NCBI GenBank assembly: GCA_030425715.1
Contig: JAUIAA010000053.1
Coordinates: forward strand, 1 to 9,698
Direction of reading: 5' to 3'
Length of the DNA: 9,698 nucleotides
Source of the DNA: Bacteroidia bacterium
GTDB taxonomy: Bacteria; Bacteroidota; Bacteroidia; Flavobacteriales; Flavobacteriaceae
Positions 7,988 to 9,698 of this stretch are shown one piece after another. Each line of letters starts with the position of its first letter. The first letter of the stretch is position 1. The notes beneath the pieces are model-generated. The model saw only the letters and a list, made by a program, of their open reading frames with translations. It did not search any database and had not been told where the DNA came from. The position numbers and the translations under genes are program-made.

Positions 7988-9698
7988 TTGGCACAAATAA
8001 TTTCGGACAAAACATTACAAGATTTAGAATTTGAAACTATTTTAGATAGGATTAAGGAATATTGTATTTCTGAACTTGGTAGAAAACAAGTATTACAAAT
8101 AAAACCTATTGACAGAATTCTGACTTTAAAAGAAGAATTACAACAGGTTAACGAATATTTAGCTTCCTTTATCAATGAAAATAGTATCCCTAGCCATTAT
8201 TTTGATGAGGTTAGTAAAGAAATCCACTTATTAGGTATTGAAGATAGTTTTTTAGAGGCAAAATCTTTTCAAAAAATCAATGCCATTGCTGGTAATGTAA
8301 ACGATTTACTTCTTTTTTTTAAAAAATTTAAAGACTACTACCCTACTCTATTTACTACATCTGAACATATAGAACTAAACAAAGAAATTCAGTCTAAAAT
8401 TTCAAAAATAATTTCTCCTTATGGCGAGGTTTTAGACCTAGCATCGGTAGATTTAAAGCAAATTCGCAAGGAAATAAATAGCATTAGAGGTAAAATTGGA
8501 GCCAGTTTTACCAGAGCATTAAATCAATATGCCAGTTTAGGTTACTTAGATGATATCAAAGAGTCGGTTATGGATCATCAAAGAGTGTTAGCTGTACAAG
8601 CCATGTACAGAAAAAAGGTAAAAGGTGCCATTTTTGGAAGTTCTAAAACTGGAAGCATCGTTTTTATAGCTCCAGAATCTACTCTACAATTTAGTAGAGG
8701 ATTACAAAACTTACTATATGAAGAGCAAGAAGAAATTGTTCGCATTTTAAAAGATTTAACCAACCAAATTAGGCCATACCAATCCCTACTAAAAACCTAC
8801 CAAGCCTATTTAACACATTTAGATGTGGTAGGAGCTAAAGCAAAATATGCAAAAAAAATAAATGCTTGTTTACCAAAAATTGTAAAAGAGCAAAAAATAT
8901 ATTTGCGCGATGCTTATCATCCCATTCTTTGGGAAGAGAATCTGCAAAAAGGCCTTCCAACTATTGCCCAAACTCTAGAGCTGCATTCCAAGCAAAAAAT
9001 CATTGTTATTTCTGGGCCGAATGCTGGTGGAAAAAGTATTACGCTTAAAACCGTTGGTTTGCTGCAAGTAATGCTACAAAGTGGTATTTTAATTCCGGTA
9101 CATGAAAAAAGTGAAGTAAGTATTTTTGACAATATTCTAAGTGATATTGGAGATAATCAATCTATTGAAAATCAACTTAGTACTTATAGCTATCGTTTAA
9201 AAAATATGCGCTATTTTTTACAAAAATGCAACCACAATACTTTGTTTTTAATTGATGAATTTGGTACAGGTTCCGATCCTGAATTGGGCGGCGCTTTGGC
9301 GGAAATTTTTTTAGAAGAATTTTACGAGAAAGGAGCCTATGGTATTATTACTACGCATTATGCCAATTTAAAAGTTTTGGCAAGCGAATTAGAAAATGTA
9401 ACCAATGCCAATATGCAATTTGACATCCATACTTTTGAGCCAAAATTTAAATTGCATGTAGGTCAGGCCGGAAGCTCATTTACTTTTGAAGTAGCACAAA
9501 AAAATGGCATTCCATTTCGATTAATCAATAGAGCCAAGAAAAAAGTAGAAAGAGAAAAAATACGCTTAGACAAAACCATTGCAAAATTGCAAAATGAAAG
9601 AAATAAGTTGCAAAAAACAATGGATAAACTAGAAAAAGAAAAACAATTTGCAAAAGAGCATACCGATAAATTATCTGCAAAAAATGAAAAAATTCAGG
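7988..9698 (+). CDS. mutS2: MutS2-type DNA-binding ATPase, TTG start, 3'-partial
   Basis: The frame is open from an in-frame TAA at 7961 to the window end. The only plausible start is TTG at 7988, giving M-A-Q-I-I-S-D-K-T-L-Q-D-L-E-F, the usual MutS2 N-terminus; the first in-frame ATG is some 580 bases further on. The 570 visible residues lack the mismatch-reading domain of MutS1 and go straight into core and lever helices (about 1-330). The ATPase follows: Walker A G-P-N-A-G-G-K-S at 343-350, the D-I-G-D-N-Q-S-I segment and S-T-Y-S signature (S398-S401), Walker B L-F-L-I-D-E at 419-424, and T-T-H at 455-457. A Lys/Glu-rich coiled coil begins near 515. Family members reach 720-790 residues, so roughly 150 or more are missing, including the expected Smr nuclease domain. 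Known roles are recombination suppression (Helicobacter) and rescue of collided ribosomes (Bacillus); which applies here is open. Confidence 0.93.
   Translation, partial: MAQIISDKTLQDLEFETILDRIKEYCISELGRKQVLQIKPIDRILTLKEELQQVNEYLASFINENSIPSHYFDEVSKEIHLLGIEDSFLEAKSFQKINAIAGNVNDLLLFFKKFKDYYPTLFTTSEHIELNKEIQSKISKIISPYGEVLDLASVDLKQIRKEINSIRGKIGASFTRALNQYASLGYLDDIKESVMDHQRVLAVQAMYRKKVKGAIFGSSKTGSIVFIAPESTLQFSRGLQNLLYEEQEEIVRILKDLTNQIRPYQSLLKTYQAYLTHLDVVGAKAKYAKKINACLPKIVKEQKIYLRDAYHPILWEENLQKGLPTIAQTLELHSKQKIIVISGPNAGGKSITLKTVGLLQVMLQSGILIPVHEKSEVSIFDNILSDIGDNQSIENQLSTYSYRLKNMRYFLQKCNHNTLFLIDEFGTGSDPELGGALAEIFLEEFYEKGAYGIITTHYANLKVLASELENVTNANMQFDIHTFEPKFKLHVGQAGSSFTFEVAQKNGIPFRLINRAKKKVEREKIRLDKTIAKLQNERNKLQKTMDKLEKEKQFAKEHTDKLSAKNEKIQ

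Noticed and set aside
7966..8175. A 69-codon - strand frame overlapping the mutS2 start
   Set aside because: It is antisense to the conserved MutS2 N-terminus and has no recognisable features.
8313..8326. T8A6 tract inside mutS2, considered as a phase-variation or frameshift site
   Set aside because: The reading frame continues with family-like sequence on both sides, the codon phase (ttt ttt aaa aaa) does not fit a classical -1 slippery heptamer, and such tracts are common in this A/T-rich genome.

Overview
The window looks like an ordinary chromosomal stretch of a low-GC member of the Bacteroidota, most likely a Flavobacteriaceae species. The signs are strongly A/T-biased third codon positions, A-rich leaders without clear Shine-Dalgarno sequences, a small lipoprotein whose lipidated Cys is followed by an acidic S-D-N-N-E-D stretch (like the Bacteroidota surface-export signal), and family variants (phospho-sugar mutase, NfsB-like reductase, MutS2) that read like flavobacterial versions. 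I see no mobile element, CRISPR array, RNA gene or prophage.

Layout. From 1 to 7219 six genes lie head-to-tail on the + strand with gaps of only 3 to 21 bases. They are a phospho-sugar mutase (5' end cut off by the window), an MsbA-type ABC exporter with a TTG start, an NfsB-like flavin oxidoreductase, a 131-residue lipocalin-like lipoprotein, the cytosolic aminoacyl-histidine dipeptidase PepD, and an APC-family amino-acid permease. The spacing suggests one transcription unit, with its promoter upstream of the window. From 7231 to 7896 the uracil-DNA glycosylase gene ung lies on the - strand, convergent with the permease across 11 bases. A 91-base A/T-rich divergent region follows, carrying a perfect 12-bp inverted repeat. 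From 7988 to the window end a MutS2-type ATPase runs on the + strand from a TTG start and is cut off by the window edge.

How the genes may work together. The mutase supplies sugar phosphates for envelope polysaccharide or storage glucan, and the ABC exporter probably flips a lipid or glycolipid, so these two could serve envelope building. PepD releases amino acids from dipeptides, and the permease moves amino acids or amines across the inner membrane, so that pair could serve amino-acid use. These links are inferred from adjacency only. ung and mutS2 both belong to DNA-maintenance families and share a divergent control region. I found no convincing evidence of a previously undescribed system. 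The points most worth a second look are the inverted repeat between ung and mutS2 and the small cysteine-rich lipoprotein wedged between two enzyme genes.
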